DNA of 64,000 bases from Branchiostoma floridae. Taxonomy: Eukaryota > Chordata > Leptocardii > Amphioxiformes > Branchiostomatidae. The stretch spans positions 10,512,714 through 10,576,713 of the forward strand of contig NC_049980.1 in the NCBI RefSeq assembly GCF_000003815.2, given 5' to 3'. Under the pieces are notes generated by a model that worked only from the letters and a program-made list of their open reading frames with translations, was not told the DNA's origin and did not search any database. This document shows, piece after piece, positions 19,445-44,877 of this stretch. A program made the translations under genes and the position numbers. The stretch's first letter is position 1. Each line of letters opens with the position of its first letter.

Positions 19445-20531
19445 CTATGGGCTGAGTCTTTCCCTACGTAACTTTTCATTTTGTCTCATTGCCAGTTTCC
19501 AGTCCCAAATAAACCGCTCTTGTCTCAGTTGCTTACAAAATTTAGCATCTACCGTCCATGACATGCTCCACTTTGTTGCCGGAAAACTCCTGCTACCTTT
19601 AGGGTCGATCCTGCAATGTTCGTTCACATTACTGTTCATCGTGCGAAAGTGTTCAAGTTCCAACGCGAAGTCTTCCCCTCCCTTTGCGACCTCCTCCCAT
19701 AACGTTCTGTTGTAGTGTTCATACAGCGCGTAGTCTATGGAGCTCCACTTGCGATGGTTCTCCATTGCCAGGTCGCTCAAACTAGATGACTTGTAGTAGA
19801 ATTTTCGGTAGTTTCTCGCCGTCCAATCGTAGAAAATGTCCGCTAGAGACCAACACAGAGTCCGCTTGAGGACAACAAGGGATTCATCCAGATGTTCAAG
19901 AATCATGACAAACGGCACGTCCGTTGTTACCTCTCGAAAATGCTGTTCTGTTGACTCATCACCAACATCCTTCATCTGATCGAAGCCTAACACAAAGGAC
20001 TGGAAATTTCTAGTAGGCGAGCGTCCTTCGTAGAATTTGCTGTCGATTTCTGCGTAGTCAGTAACGTTTTCGAGAAACGTCTGAATCGGGGTTATTGATA
20101 AAAGTTTGTATTTAGTATTCAGGTGAATGAAATTGAACATGGACTTCAGATGGTCGAGGAGATGTCTCATGATGGCGACACGGACCGTGTCGGGAGGCAT
20201 CCTCGCCTGGATGGTTTCTGGATGGTACCTGGCGTGATGGGTGAGGATGTTGTACACCCCACCACTCACGGGATAGGCGTCCCCAGGGGAGGGGTTGTTG
20301 GCCCATGAGAAAGACGCAGGGTTTCTACCTCCGGGTAGCATTACGGTCAGGTTGTGGAAGTAGCCATAGCGAAGGAAGACACTCTGAACTGTAGTGGACC
20401 CTGCCTTGTGAACTTTTACGAAGGCGACATTTTGCTTTGGTTCACAGGTAGGTGGCTGCCATTCGGGAATGTGTCGTCCCTGGGTTCGGCTCTGCGTAGG
20501 AGATTCAAGCCGTTTAATGGTTTGACTCAAT
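19445..20531 (-). CDS. Sulfotransferase exon 3: catalytic domain and stop
   Basis: The acceptor TTTCTTTTTAG (minus strand) joins in phase 2 with exon 2, giving GLSQTIKR at the junction. The exon carries the whole PAPS-binding and catalytic domain, including HKAGSTT, the Arg/Ser region of the 3'-phosphate site, FVMILEHLDESLVVLKR and CRIDP. The stop is TAA/TAG-type at 19445-19447. A longer open frame to 20569 includes intron sequence and should not be used as the start. Confidence 0.9.
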
Positions 20532-21594
20532 CTAAAAAGAAACGAAACAACAATAGTATATATATGCAAAATAATTGCCTTTGTGGTGTTAAAATGATTT
20601 TCATAAACTATATGTCAAAGTCGTAATCCACGTATACTGATGTTATCCACGCACAAAAGAAAAAAAATGTCGAAATGCATAGGCTGATTTTGTGTGCCCC
20701 TTACGACATATCATAACTTGGTTAGTAACAGAATGATAACAAACATGCATTGTAGTACATGCAATAGCAGGAAAATTCCAATACCCTTCCTTGTGTTCTT
20801 CCATTGTCGGCTGCTTGCTTCGAAAAGAGTCATCAGCCAAATTTCGAATCGCTATCAACAGTTTCTGCCGTTCTTCGTATTTCTCCTCTATGACCAACAG
20901 CAGGTACGTGTACAGGGCCAACAGCAGGACCATCCCACCCAACAGGACAACCAACGGTCTATTGGTCCTCCACAGATGACGTAACGAAGTGAGCTGTAAG
21001 ATATTTTTGAACCGTATTTAGATCGTCAGGCCAAAGACAGTATCTTACATAATGTCCTTGGTGACACCCTGTATTTGATCAGCCTGGAGGGCAGCGACCT
21101 TCGGGAGCGGACTACAGCGAACAAGGCTGGACTCCAGACTAGTGTTCAAGCTTACGCAACAAAACCGTGTCTTGTCAGGTTAGACTTGTAAAGTGGCTAG
21201 CCTACGTTGGCATGAAACTTAAATGCTTGTTGCACAGCCATATCAATTTGAAGAAATTTTGTTACAGACTGGTACAGTGGATATAATTTCTTAGCACGTA
21301 CGAACTACATAAACAACATTACTTCGTCGCCCATAGAATTCAACATTATTGTGTGCGTCTTTTTTTCTGAGTCACCAGGTGTAGTATCAAACAGAATCAC
21401 ACAAAACCACGTCGACAATCCTTTGTACAAATTGAATTGTTAAATGCTACATTGTAACTGTGTTCCGTTTGCTACACTACGTTTAGTAAGAAATTCTACA
21501 GGGCATACGAAGAACGTTCACTACTTACGACGGCAAGGTTGTCCTTGATGCTGTAAAAAAGTCGCAAAAAGCCATACCAGCCCGATCTCCTCAT
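19445..21594 (-). CDS. Galactose-3-O-sulfotransferase-like enzyme (complete, 3 coding exons)
   Basis: Transfers sulfate from PAPS to the 3-OH of galactose on glycolipids or glycans, in the Golgi lumen (family role: cerebroside and Gal3ST sulfotransferases). Exons on the minus strand: 21529-21594, 20785-20993 and 19445-20531, with phases 0, 2 and stop; predicted 453 residues, in the family's usual range. Type II topology: a basic stretch (RHLWRTNR), then a signal anchor (residues about 35-57), a stem, then the 5'-phosphosulfate loop FVKVHKAGSTTV (about 129-140) and the 3'-phosphate region VAIMRHLLDHLKSMF (about 209-223). Several N-glycosylation sequons are present (NLTV, NVTD, NRTL). The ATG at 21594 is followed by donor GTAAGT. 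It is convergent with the receptor gene. The exact paralogue cannot be assigned. Confidence 0.85.
20785..20993 (-). CDS. Sulfotransferase exon 2: membrane anchor
   Basis: Begins after ATCTTACAG in phase 0 and codes for LTSLRHLWRTNRP, a hydrophobic anchor (VVLLGGMVLLLALYTYLLLV) and a charged stem (EEKYEERQ). It ends with GG before GTATTGG, phase 2. Taking the internal Met at the anchor as start would lose the basic cytosolic part. Confidence 0.85.
21080..21205 (-). repeat. Inverted partner of the repeat at 18146
   Basis: Reading the minus strand gives GGAGTCCAGCCTTGTTCG and GCTCCCGAAGG, the same order as at 18150. It lies in the first intron of the sulfotransferase. Confidence 0.45.
21529..21594 (-). 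CDS. Sulfotransferase exon 1: start and short cytosolic N-terminus
   Basis: ATG at 21592-21594 (read on the minus strand), then MRRSGWYGFLRLFYSIKDNL and AV, ending in the perfect donor GTAAGT in phase 0, which matches exon 2. An upstream ATG (TGACAGAG context) is closed by a stop after two codons. This exon is too short to stand out by length; it is supported by phase and donor strength. Confidence 0.65.
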
Positions 21595-22565
21595 TTCTCT
21601 GTCATTACCAAGACGTGGTGTCAGATGTCAAAACTTTAAACCGCAGAGTCGAGAGGGTTTAATGTGTTCACGGCAGCCATTGCTATACGAAGGTGTTGTA
21701 GGGTTATGTCGCAGGTTCTATTGCTGTTGTTCTATCTTCCCGTGGTTTCGAATTTGCACAGAAGTAGAGAATACAAACGTGTTTTAAGCGATGATCGAAT
21801 GCGAAGCACCAACTGTCAAAACTATATGATGTCAATGAACCCAGCGCTTGTGAAGTCTTTTTTTCGAAACCCCAATGGTAGCCCCGAAACATGTCTGCCG
21901 CCAACACACCGCGATTCAAAAGTTGCCAAACAAGAAATACAGGGGGAGGGGCATCGTAATTTGCAGTTATCTGGATTAGTTGTTAGGGTGTCATTGATAA
22001 CTGAGCTCGCTATTAATGCCTCTGACGTTGTTTCTTGTTACAGAGCAGTCGGCACCCCCTCTTAGTATTTAAGTGACCGTGTTACACATACCTTAAAAAG
22101 ACCGGTTTGCAATTGTATTACAAAAGATACTGAAAACACGATCGCGATAGTCCCACCTGCAGCTGATTGTAACTACATTGTAATTGTAGATGATACAGAA
22201 GGTAGATTTCACGTTACGTATTCTCAGAGGTTGGGTCGCGAGATAGGGGCGGTCGTGATTTTTACTAATGAAGGGAGCGAGTCGGTAAAAAAACAGACCA
22301 CTACTATCTCCCCGACCCAACACCTGCTTGGAGAATATGATTTACGTCTTCAGTTAGCCTTTATTATTTAATAAGCAGAATTATAGATTTATTTTGCATA
22401 ATCCTATTTTGTAGTTTGTAGCTGACCGTACGAAAGTCGCTTTCTTTTCTGTTGTCAAATGGTTCTTCTGATATTTGCGGTCTGTGCCTGCCTTCCAGTA
22501 CCCATTTTTTCCATTTCCTCCCCCTCAAAATGAGTGGCCCAAGTTAATAATAAAGTACTTCAGGT
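21595..22565. other. Intergenic region upstream of the sulfotransferase
   Basis: Would hold the sulfotransferase promoter. An open frame on the plus strand from about 21664 to 22065 (internal Met at 21706 followed by VLLLLFYLPVV) resembles a signal peptide but lacks recognisable cysteines, domains or repeats after it. I do not call it a gene. Confidence 0.4.
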
Positions 22566-22860
22566 CTCTGTAGCTCAACTAGCAGCAGTTTCACAGTTGA
22601 GCTAATGGTTCCAATAATTTCCAGGTTCAATTACACGAGAGGGTCATCTTGGTTGGGGCAGCACCCGTCTTTCAGAAGAGACGTATAATGGGGGTGTCCT
22701 AATCGAGAAGGTGGCTCAAGCACGTTAAGGGGGAATTGCTAGCAATCTCTTCCTGCAAAATAAACCCTGCTAGGGAAGAGCAAGGCAACTTGCTGACCTA
22801 CATGTGTCACTAGGCACTAGAAGTGCAAGGTGAACAATCACTCACATCAGGTGTCCTTGT
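22566..22860 (+). mobile_element. tRNA-derived SINE
   Basis: A polymerase III-type A box (TGTAGCTCAACTAG, 22570-22583) and B box (GGTTCAATTAC, 22625-22635) are at tRNA spacing. An unrelated body follows. The intact boxes suggest a SINE, not a tRNA gene: the acceptor and anticodon stems do not close. Confidence 0.6.
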
Positions 22861-23340
22861 TATTGTACAATAGTTTTATGAACAAATCATTTGTGCTCAG
22901 TTGTTCGTATATCTAACAAATAACATTATGCATGGAGGTACATACAACATCACAACAAGGAAACTCTTTTTTCAATTTCTCTTTTTTTTATCTTGGAGAT
23001 TCTCAGTAATCTACAAACTATATCACAAATTTGAGAAATAAACAGCTCAATCACTAACATTGTACATGTGGGGTTTCTAACAACATTTTACAACAAAACG
23101 TACAGTTTCTCATCAAGTCATCAGGGCAACAGCAATGAAAGTCTTAATCAATTAAACAATCCGATTTACACATATAACAGTTATATAGAAACTGTATAAT
23201 AACATTATTGTACTATACATGACAAAGAATATGACATTGTCACTCTAGCCTGGAGGCAAAACTGCAGCTCATTCTTGCTGGTTGAAGGTGGTCTTAGGTT
23301 TTGAACATTGTCTCTGATAAATGCCATACATATGTATATG

Positions 23341-23481
23341 TCACAGGAGAGATGTCGATCCAGTAGAATCGCCGATTCTCCTAGGAGAGATCTCAATCGA
23401 AGCTGGCCCTAGGACCAGCTCCGGTCGAGATCTCTCCTAGGAGACTCAACGATTCTACTGGATCGACATCTCTCCGTGTGA
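23341..23481. mobile_element. Fully palindromic MITE
   Basis: The outer arms TCACAGGAGAGATGTCGATC and GATCGACATCTCTCCGTGTGA pair, and so do the inner arms around CTCCTAGGAGAGATCTC and GAGATCTCTCCTAGGAG. The whole 141 bp can fold into one hairpin. TGTATAT occurs near both ends but I cannot prove a target duplication. Confidence 0.75.
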
Positions 23482-23804
23482 CAGATACATGTATATCCTA
23501 ATGCTTTTTGACACCAGCAGTATCTAGAATCTCAGTCATCTATTGCAACAACCAATTTTCGAGATTTTTCACATGTCCGTCATCACACAACATTTTGCAA
23601 TATGCAAATTTCCATCATTACAATCCTTGATATAAACATGTATCTGATCTTGGTGCTTGTGTATAGTGTGCCAGTAGTGAACGTGGGCATAACCCTCTTC
23701 CTACTGCCTAGCCACATAACTAGTACAAATTCGGTGTGAAGTGGCTACCTTAGCAGGCTGAAGGTTAAGCACTAGAAGTAAAACCTTCCTCCAACAAGTA
23801 AAGC

Positions 23805-24000
23805 TGATATCCCTCTGAAGTTTTGGCACATTGGCAGCAGTGCTGCGCCTTCAATCGGAAATATCATGCAAAACTTAAAAGTATGACTAAGACAACAACG
23901 TAAAAAGATTTGATTTTAGCGCTAAAAGTAGTTGGGTGCTCTGTCAAATTGCTCAGACGCAGCAAAACTGCGAACGTACCAAAGCTTCAGAGAGATATCC
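23805..24000. mobile_element. MITE with GATATC-CTCTGAAG inverted ends
   Basis: Left end GATATCCCTCTGAAGTTTTGG and right end CCAAAGCTTCAGAGAGATATC are inverted repeats. The interior (CATGCAAAA, GTAAAAAGATTTG, GCTCTGTCAAATTG, AGACGCAGCAAAA) is shared with the element at 29547-29760. Confidence 0.7.
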
Positions 24001-25262
24001 ACTTAAGAAATACATAGATGTAGCAAACTGGTAATGTTGTTCTTACACGTTTGCATGAGCAATTCTAGGGCTGTGGTAGACATTCGTTGTATTCCATGTT
24101 CATGTAACAGTGTGGAGGATATACAAAGTATAGCTGTATAACCCCATGTTATCAACGAAATTTACAACATTTAAAAACAAGTTGTACTGTGAACGTACAT
24201 GTATATTTACATCACAAATTTTCATCTACTTTTAAGTTTTATGGTCAAAAAGGGCAAAAAAGAAGTCTGTTAAAATATTCATTTACAACTTTGAAGACAC
24301 AATACAGTGAGGTGGATTCTGGTGACGATCTATTGCACAGTGTAAAATTACACATTTGTCAAGAGTTTAAAACTACAGTCAGTCTCCACTTGTACATTCT
24401 TCAATAGCCTTAACATCATATTACACTATATCATCATGCATTTACAAGGTATCATGTGCTAGATATACATTTTAGCACATGCATCTCCTAATGGAAAGAC
24501 GAAAATACTCTGAAGAGGGAGAATCTTTACAGGAAAACATGGGTACATCTACAAACATAGCTGCATGTTTAAGTTTTCGCATGTAAAAACTGGTCCCACG
24601 TTTGTTCCAACTTTCATGTGAAATGTGTGCAACTCACACGTACAACTGCTTTTGAGGCACTACATCTTATGACATTTCTATATAACTGTACAAGATCTGC
24701 TCTGCCTGGAGAATATAAGTTCTAAAAATGTTACTTGAAAATGTACAGAATTCAATAAAACCATGTTATTTCTGTTTCAGAGTCACATTTCAACATTACT
24801 CACTGAAATGAGTGATCCACAATTTACACATTGGAAACATACACATATTAGCTTAAGCAAAACAATAACATCGGAGCAAGTTATCTGGAATATGATTTTA
24901 AGGTGAACTATCAATGTGTTTCGAACAGCTTCTGCCACAATGTACATGTTTGTTTGCACAACGTATGTGGCATGCTTAAAATCACTTAATCAACAAAGGT
25001 TTTGTGTCTCAATATCATACTTAGTTTTGGATTCTTAGATAATTTTCCCTTTAGGTATCATTTTGAGAAGCACATTTTGCATAACAACTTATTTTATGCA
25101 TTAACTACAAATGTTGAGGACTCTCACAACTTAGCTTAATTAAGAATTGAGATGATACCTTTATGATGAAATTGCTAAAATGTTTTTCACACGACTGCTT
25201 ATGATACATGTTTGTACTGCACTAAGTTGTGTCATGGGGGAAGGGTGACTAGCCAGGTCCTG

Positions 25263-39049
<13,787 letters not shown>

Positions 39050-39300
39050 GGCGGCAGATTTTCTCCCGCGCGACGTTTATCGTCCTTAAGAAAAGTTCCG
39101 TGCACAAGGCGCTGAGTGGATCTCCCCCTGGTGAATTCCTGAGAAGTTTGGTCCGTGACGCAGCGACAGTTCGTCACGTTTACAACCGGCGCAATCTATA
39201 TGAAAGTTCTGCGGGTTTCCAGTCGTAGAAACATTTTCAACGTTGCAGAAATTCTGTTGTCAATTTCCTGAAAATACAGATAAAACAGTGGTTTGTACAG
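39050..39300 (-). promoter_or_regulatory. Probable promoter and 5' UTR of the MAK gene
   Basis: Just upstream of the kinase ATG, clearly GC-richer than the flanks (CCCGCGCGACG, GTGACGCAGCGACAG). No TATA box is obvious. Extent and start site are inferred from position and composition only. Confidence 0.35.
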
Positions 39301-41019
39301 GTTTGTGTCTGTATTATATTTATACTTCTAATACGTAATAGGATCCCAGGTTATACGTAATAGGATCCCAAAGGCCATGAATAATATATGAATTTCCCTT
39401 AAATTTATGAAGACATTAACAAACAGCGTATATAGAGAGTACTTTCTGATGTTAGAATATTTCTACCGCAAACTGATATCATAAATGTACAGTTCAATTA
39501 TGGAATCACCTGCAAAACTTGGCATTGCTGCAATACAGCTATATATAAAACTCAAACAGTCACTATCCAGTTAATTGTCTGTTTTCCTCATCATTATAAA
39601 TAATGCAGTTCTCATATCTATATATCATAAACGTTCATTTACACAAATCATTAAAAGTGACAGAATCAAACTCTAACTGAAGCAAAATTTGCTATTTTTT
39701 AGATGCACACTTAGTGACGCACAGCACATTGTTGTGTTGTAAGTGTAAATACAGGTAACAGCATTTTCACATTAAACTCATGCATGATTTAATAATCCAT
39801 CCACAGTGCTCCATCACAGACCTTCTCACGCAAGAGTAGGCTAAGTGTGAATATCTAACTCTAAGTAAGTGGCACAGGGCTAGGGATAGTGTCAAGGAAG
39901 TATAGGGCCGGTAAAAGTGTGACAAAATCCTTGGAAAGGGGGGAATCCAAATTGTCAACTGAACGTGTATTCACATAGTTCTACTGGTCCTCACAACAAA
40001 AGTTAGTATTAATGCTAGTTCATCTTTATCCAAGAAGTAACCTATATCTGTTGTTTTTAAAGTCAGGGTATTAAAGAAATGGATATCAAGTCGACGGACA
40101 GTGGTTACAAACTGCAACATTTTGAAAACATTGAAAATATTGTGGTGGTAATACGATAGAAGTGTATATTCGTGGTGTCATCATTTCACACAAAAACAAA
40201 ACAAAAAATAAAACCAAACGAAACATTTCAAGATATACAGTACAGTATAATCAATACTTTGTGCCATCTGGTGTGAATACTTCTATGCAAATGAGGGCTG
40301 GTAGGATCCCTTAGAAATGTCAACAACACACCAGGACAAAACAGGTGTTCATGTCAGCAGGTTTGTTAGGGGAGAGCAGCTTTTGGCTTTCACTATACAA
40401 GCCAAGATTTCCGTTTAGAGGTACAAAATAAAAATGGTACAAAATAATTTTAATCCTCAAAATATCACTGTCTTTCACTTTGTAAGTTTAAACTTTTAAA
40501 GAACTTCGTTTGTCCAAAACGCATGTTAAAGTTTAACCAAGGGAAGGTAGGTACAATGTATGACTGCTGTCAGTGCCATCCAAATAAGAGATAACATTGT
40601 AGCTAGTAGGATATATTTTCAGGTAGGAGTCAATGTTACAGAAAAACAGGTTAGGCATATAATTACTCGTTCAAATTTTACATCTACCTCCACACCTACA
40701 CTTTATACTGGCAGAGATATTTTGATATTGATATTTGATATTATGCCAATATTAGTCCAGCCTTGGCCTTACCTATGTCCATTCTCATGCACAGCTGGCT
40801 CTAACATGGCCTGGCTGGATCTAGTTCCCCGTTGTGATGGGAATTAAATGGCGGTATCCGTTAGAGTTGTTTGGTAAACACACACTTGGAGAGTCCCTTT
40901 GTAATTTGTTATCCCTTACCTAGTTGCAAAAATCTGGTGACTGAGACATGGATTTGTGAAGGACTTGTTCTTGCGTCATCATTGAATTATTCCTACTAAC
41001 AACCATCTTGACATATATT

Positions 41020-41095
41020 CGTTTACTTTTTATTTATTTATTTATTCATTTCTTCGGCTGTCTACAGACAGCCATGGCTGCCCAACTAGCCATAT
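41020..41095 (-). mobile_element. CR1-like LINE 3' end fragment
   Basis: On the minus strand it reads GGCTAGTTGGGCAGCCATGG and ends in an AATAAATAAATAA tail, matching the 3' end of the LINE at 45985-46045. Confidence 0.6.
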
Positions 41096-42416
41096 GTTTA
41101 CTTTTGCAATGGGGAAAAGAGTTTTTTGCGCTGTTCGGTAAAAACAACTCTACACATCTAACTTCTAAGATCAGATTCTGTACATTAGAACGAGTATGAC
41201 ATTCTTGCGGCAGTATAGTAGTCATAAAAACTTCAAACTATAACTAGTATAAGGGAGATCCATTTGTGGTGGTGAGGTCACTGCAAAAACCATGAAATTA
41301 AAGCCACCACAAAAATGTCCAAGATTTACAATACTGTATTACTGAGTGACTAAATACTGGTTACTAGGAAGGCGACACACAACCATCCTAGTAGCGTCCT
41401 ACGGATTTCCCATATAGGTCACTTTAAACAATCAGGAGCCAAACTGTCTGAACTATGAGGGCCGAGGCTTTGTCCACTTCTATATGCTTGTTTGAGTTTC
41501 TTGGATACCAACTAGGACATTTCAATAAAATGGCGCAAAGTCAATCGACATTGCACTTGAGGTTGGCTTCTGCCCCTAAACTTGTGCATTAAAATGTTTC
41601 ACCAACCAAACACAAGGCATGCACATGACATTGTTCCCAGGCAGTGTGGTATGTATCGGGACACATGCTCGAGCGGGTTAATTAACACCTGGGTGAACTT
41701 GTGTTTATGGTAGTAATAAAGGCACAATGTAGGAGCTGTACGATTATCAACAGCTGTGTCTACAGAGGTTTTTGTTAAAAAGTGCCCACACCTCAGTGAA
41801 TAATGTAATGTACATACAGCATCTGATGACATTTAATAGTACAGTAATAAAAAGTGGAAATCAACCATTGAAAAGGTCTAATTGGTAAACATTGTACTGT
41901 CACTGCTGCCGTTATCCCTGTCCTACTTTCCTTTGAGCATTAGACAGAGACAATACTGGAGTACTTGAGTAAAAGTAGGCAATTAGAAAATTCTGAAATG
42001 CTACAAATCATGATCATTGGTTAACCACCAGCCTGCTAGGGTAGTGGTTTGTTACCAAATGTGTATTGGTTATGGGGTCAGGAGGTAGGAAGATGGTTAA
42101 CTTTGAGACTTATCTAACCTGAGTTCTACATAATACAGCACGCCACATTCAATAATGATCAGATATTAAATGGGCTGCTTACAAGCCAAATAATTGAGTC
42201 GAGAATTTTGCAAAAACACAACAGATGCTAGACAACTGTCTACAGAACATCAGGAAGAAATATGTCTTGTCAGTTTCCGTGTAAATAACATTATTTTACC
42301 GCATTATACAGAAAATTAGAATCATTAGTGGCCATTTATTGTTATAAAAAGAAACCACACAATGTGAAGCCATAGGAACTGGAGCAGCCGTCACTCATTT
42401 GATTACAGTAATTTCC

Positions 42417-42440
42417 TCTCTGAGAGAGAGAGAGAGAGCT
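42417..42440 (+). repeat. (GA)n microsatellite
   Basis: CTCTCTGAGAGAGAGAGAGAG, self-complementary at its left end. Confidence 0.85.
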
Positions 42441-44269
42441 CGAGAGCTTTTACGTTTTAGTTTAGACTCCTGGATCAAATTAGCATCTTTCAAACAATCT
42501 TTTAGCATGACATACTTTCATGTGTTGTGGGAATGAGCAAATGTTGTTTTTGTTGTCAGACAGGATTATAGTAATTTATACTGTAGCATTTGGTAATTAA
42601 CATGTGAACTGCGATTAGATGGATAATCTCCACTAATCAACCTAATTTATACTAATAAATACTTCGGGCGTGGGTGCCTTCTAGGCAAAACAAAATTGTG
42701 TTGCAGTTCAAACAACAACATCAGATTATCGCTAAGCTTTTAAAAGTTGGAAACACTCAAGGTGTTTCAGAAAAACATTCTGTCACCGATGATTTTGCTA
42801 TGAAGTCCATGTACATGTAATTGTGTATAGAAGAAATGGAGAAACTGCATCACTTGTTCTTTGTTACATGTGTACTACAGAAAAAGACAGTCTAATCTAC
42901 TAACTTAAGACTTTCCTACTCTTTTCTAATAAGATTTTTCTACTTGCAGACCAAAGGATAGTCTTTAAAAGACTTTTACGCTAACATTTTACAGAACCCC
43001 TGAAAGAGTGGAATCCGAGAGGCGATGTCAGGGCAAAAGCCTGACGAGAACAAGCGAAGGTTCACTTGTCTTGAAGAGCCTTTACAAATCTTGGCAGCGA
43101 CGCTAAAAACCTTACATAACACCTCGACACACCTGTACTAAACATTTCACCACAGAAATGAACTATTTTCCTCACTAGTTGATGAGAAAGAAATACCTGT
43201 TCTAGACTTGAGCTTGCTGGAGGCAGTAGGATGGATTTGAAGCGTTCCCCATGAATGGTGCCGGTCCCACGGGACAGTTATTACACACCTGGCTTATCTT
43301 ACCTGTCCCTTACACCCAAAATCGTCTCGATTTCACCCAAAATAAAAGGTAACCCACCAGGTGATGGTAACCACACACCTGTCTGGATAAACTGACTGCC
43401 TCTGGTGGTGAGAATTTTGTGGGTTTAATGAAATATTTGGTGTTTTTTGCTGGGTGTTGGGCACATAGCAACTGGTGGGATTGATAGGTTTGTGTACATT
43501 GTGCTACAATCAATAGCAACAGTGAGAGAAGGGCACGCACAGCCAATTATGGCCGGTCCAACCCCCACACCATCACTACACATTCACTTCACACCTCCTA
43601 ATGCCATAAACAAGACCATATGATCAGTAGATAAATAGATATTTGTTTTACATGGTTGTGTCAAGAAGAATCGTTTTGATCACATTGAGAGAAAACGTCC
43701 AGATCGGCCAGGGAAAGTGGCGATCCGACACGAGGGGATTTTTTGTGAGTGCCAAGTATGCGATAAGCGGCGTTGCAACGCAAAGATCTAAAGAATTCTT
43801 CACAAAATCACACTGATCGTGATAAGTTCTACTGTGAAGAAGCAGAGAAAAGCGTATTTTATACACTAGCTTACCTGGTTATCGTCCAGAAACGTGGAAA
43901 TCCTTGGAAATGTGAGAAAACCGTGACTATCTCCCCCGCGACCTCCTCAGTGTTTGGTCCTTGTTGACAGCCATTACTTGGTGACGTCAAAGGATCAACT
44001 CCCATGATGCACCAGTGCAAAACTGACCCTACACAGCAGTTTGCTACAACATCGCTAGATGTCCCCAGTGAGTGGATTTGTCCCAGCTATGTGTCAAATA
44101 GTGTGGACGCCAAAACTTTTGACAATTATCATCCTTCAATGTGGCGCAAAATCACACCACCCAATAATGTGGACATGCAATTCAGTATAAGACACAGTAT
44201 GAGCAAATGAAAGGTTTCTGGAAAAGTCATTCCCAGTGGCTGGAATAATACTAGAATCCGTCGGTTGAA

Positions 44270-44870
44270 AATAGAAAGCCATTTGATTGCCAAAAATTAT
44301 CTAGTTACGTTCCTAGAAGACTTTAAGCAATATGAATGTCTCCATATATATCTGACATTGTATATTCTTAATTTCCATGCGTCATGGCGTCAATATTACA
44401 AAGTGCGCGTTACTTTTATCTCTTGAATTTTATACTAGAGCCCCTCGACAGCAAGTAGAAAGCCACCTGACTGCCTAAAACTACAAAGTTACTTTTCCAC
44501 AAGGCTTTAAAACGATGGTACTCACCCCGAATGTCGGGGATCTGGATAGCTACTTTTTCAGTGTTGCCTGGATTTTGACATTTTGAGGTGACGATAAACC
44601 AATGTGCGTTACAACTTTGATGATAGAATCTGATCTGATCAGTCTTTCAGTGATTGTTGAAAGTCGTTTGGATTACAAGAATTATTTAGATAGTTACCAT
44701 CCTACAAGGCGGTTAATGTCTTTGAGATACATAATGTTTTCGATATATGTCCGACGCCGCCTATTCTAACAGACGTCATGGCGTCAAGATTAGAAAGTAT
44801 GCGTTACTTTCATCATTTGAATTTCTTGGGAGAAGCCGACGACAGAAAGTAGAAAGCCCAGCTATGTGTC
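44270..44870 (+). repeat. Periodic repeat array, left part
   Basis: Several diverged copies of a block starting AGAAAGCCATTTGA (44273, 44457) or GAAAGTCGTTTGGA (44659), then ...TTACxTTxCTxxAAGxCTTTAA. Alternating with them is GCGTCATGGCGTCAA...TTACTTTxATCxxTTGAATTT (44385, 44773). The same units continue after the LINE at 46050. Confidence 0.65.
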
Positions 44871-44877
44871 AAATAGT

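Larger units (their letters stand above)
22861..25262. other. AT-rich region, probably partly the 3' UTR of the kinase gene
   Basis: No coding exon on either strand. It follows the kinase stop codon (minus strand), so the upper part is likely its 3' untranslated region; I could not fix a poly(A) site. Two hairpin elements (23341-23481 and 23805-24000) interrupt it. Confidence 0.4.
39301..44080. other. Intergenic region upstream of MAK, no gene seen
   Basis: Contains a half MITE (40022-40130, related to 31172-31370), a TTTA microsatellite with a CR1-type 3' tail in reverse (41020-41095) and a GA run (42417-42440). Open frames are short and without domains. Confidence 0.5.

Noticed and set aside
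19445-20569. Single-exon reading of the sulfotransferase with an N-terminus at 20569
   Set aside because: The first dozen residues are intron. A phase-2 acceptor at 20531 joins the membrane-anchor exon and makes a normal type II enzyme.
21664-22065. Open frame with a signal-peptide-like start (Met at 21706)
   Set aside because: After the hydrophobic start there are no domains or conserved spacing; it lies in the promoter region of the divergent sulfotransferase. It could be real, but nothing supports it.
22566-22640. A tRNA gene
   Set aside because: Both pol III boxes are present, but the acceptor and anticodon stems do not pair and there is no terminator at the right place; a SINE explains it better.
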